A stretch of DNA of 6,403 bases from CAIOGO01 sp964447445 (GTDB lineage: Bacteria > Bipolaricaulota > Bipolaricaulia > UBA7950 > UBA9294). Positions within the stretch are counted from its first letter, which is position 1. Each line of letters starts with the position of its first letter. The notes below the pieces were generated by a model, which made no database searches, had not been told where the DNA came from, and worked only from the letters and a program-made list of their open reading frames with translations. The stretch is taken from positions 1 to 6,403 of the forward strand of contig CAYUSW010000041.1 in the NCBI GenBank assembly GCA_964447445.1, read 5' to 3'. A program made the position numbers and the translations under genes. Positions 5,702 through 6,403 of this stretch are shown here, piece after piece.

Positions 5702-5735
5702 GGCCGCGGCCTACGGGCTGCGGCCTTCTCTTTCT
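5702..5735 (+). terminator. Rho-independent terminator with a UACG tetraloop
   Basis: GGCCGCGGCC (5702 to 5711) pairs with GGCTGCGGCC (5716 to 5725) to form a ten-pair stem with a single G-U pair, closed by the loop TACG (5712 to 5715) on a C-G pair. A pyrimidine-only tail, TTCTCTTTCT (5726 to 5735), follows. C(UACG)G belongs to the extra-stable UNCG tetraloop class. The T-rich tail is only on the plus-strand side, so it acts on the acyl-CoA synthetase unit; the complementary strand has no U tract after the hairpin. The tail is interrupted by cytosines, so termination may be incomplete. Confidence 0.75.
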
Positions 5736-6403
5736 GGCAGCGCGGGCTCGCGGTTCGCGAGGGCACGCAGACGCCGGAGACGTTCGCCGATCGCCTGCTC
5801 GCTTCCATGCGCTGTCGGGCGGTAGTAGCTGCGTCCAGCGAGCTCGCGGGGCAAGCACTTCATCGGCGCGACGCCCTCGGGGAAGTCGTGCGCGTAGAGG
5901 TACCCGTCTGCGTACCCCAGACCCTGCATCATCGCTGTCGGCGCGTTGCGCAGGTGGAGCGGAACTTCCTCGACGGGGCAGTTCACGACGTCTTCTTTCG
6001 CCGCTGCGAGTCCCACGTAGAGAGCGTTGCTCTTCGGCGCGACCGAGAGATAGACGGCTGCCTGGGCCAGCGCGAGCTCGCACTCGGGCACGCCCATCAT
6101 CTCCACCGCCTTCCACGCGGCGACTGCTTGTTCGATGCCCCGCGGGTCGGCGAGTCCGACGTCCTCAGAGGCGATCCGCAGGAGCCGGCGCGCGATGAAC
6201 CGAGGATCCTCGCCTCCTTCGAGCATGCGGGCCAGCCAGTAGAGGGCCGCATCGGGATCCGAGTTGCGGATCGACTTGTGGAGCGCCGAGATCATGTTGT
6301 AGTGCTCGTCGCCCGCGCGGTCGTAGCGGAACCCCTTCCTCTGCACGGCCCGGGAGACCGTGTCCTCGTCGATAACCGTCCCTGTGGCGACCGAGGCCGC
6401 GAG
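5711..6403 (-). CDS. rarA: Replication-associated recombination protein A, C-terminal part (cut by window edge)
   Basis: RarA/MgsA is a clamp-loader-like AAA+ ATPase that acts at stalled replication forks (the Mgs1/WRNIP1 family). Only the last 230 residues are visible; the AAA+ core with Walker motifs lies right of the window, and the frame is open to base 6403. The visible part is the helical C-terminal, tetramer-forming region. It shows HYNMISALHKSIRNSDPDAA and LYWLARML, then RRLLRIASEDVGLADP, AVYLSVAPKSNALY, PLHLRNAPTAMM, YAHDFPEG and a final RSYYRPTAHGSEQAIGERL. These line up well with E. coli RarA. A GTG at 6346 could look like a start, but homology continues upstream of it, so it is internal. 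The stop codon TAG (5713 to 5711) lies within the terminator hairpin of the convergent unit, so the last codons double as terminator sequence. It ends 35 bases from the acyl-CoA synthetase stop. Confidence 0.93.
   Translation of the reverse strand, partial: LAASVATGTVIDEDTVSRAVQRKGFRYDRAGDEHYNMISALHKSIRNSDPDAALYWLARMLEGGEDPRFIARRLLRIASEDVGLADPRGIEQAVAAWKAVEMMGVPECELALAQAAVYLSVAPKSNALYVGLAAAKEDVVNCPVEEVPLHLRNAPTAMMQGLGYADGYLYAHDFPEGVAPMKCLPRELAGRSYYRPTAHGSEQAIGERLRRLRALANREPALPEREGRSP

Noticed and set aside
4680..6116. A 478-codon open frame on the minus strand across the acyl-CoA synthetase and part of rarA.
   Set aside because: It is antisense to one well-supported gene and out of frame with another, is arginine-rich low-quality sequence with no recognisable domain, and such long shadow frames are expected in GC-rich DNA.

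Overview
This is a GC-rich, gene-dense bacterial chromosome segment made almost entirely of conserved housekeeping genes. I count eight protein genes, two of them cut by the window edges. I saw no tRNA, rRNA, CRISPR array, insertion sequence, phage gene or other mobile element. The proteins are ordinary bacterial families. The taxon cannot be fixed from this window; the mix of leaderless-looking promoters and strong Shine-Dalgarno sites is compatible with several GC-rich phyla.

Layout. On the minus strand, reading leftwards from about 1467, lies an apparent operon rnpA - greA - lysS: the RNase P protein, a Gre-type transcription elongation factor, and lysyl-tRNA synthetase (which runs off the left edge). 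rnpA and greA overlap by four bases (ATGA). Divergently, from 1559 on the plus strand, come xseA and xseB, the two subunits of exonuclease VII, separated by 3 bases. They are followed by a thioredoxin-reductase-like flavoprotein with its own strong promoter inside the end of xseB, then an AMP-forming long-chain acyl-CoA synthetase with a near-perfect Shine-Dalgarno site. A GC-rich hairpin with a UACG loop and a T-rich tail ends this unit. Converging on it from the right edge, on the minus strand, is the C-terminal part of the clamp-loader-like AAA+ protein RarA/MgsA.

Regulatory pattern. Three transcription units start with a sigma70-type -10 box only 6 to 10 bases before the ATG and have no Shine-Dalgarno site (rnpA, xseA, trxB-like). 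Their predicted mRNAs are leaderless or nearly so. Three downstream genes (greA, xseB, acyl-CoA synthetase) carry strong Shine-Dalgarno sites; lysS is an exception and has none. This division between first and internal genes is the most interesting signal here. I found no undescribed multi-gene system. Other points for a second look are the rnpA location away from rpmH, an altered NADPH-binding loop in the thioredoxin reductase, an unusual C-terminal lysine motif in the acyl-CoA synthetase, and a terminator embedded in the end of the convergent rarA gene.
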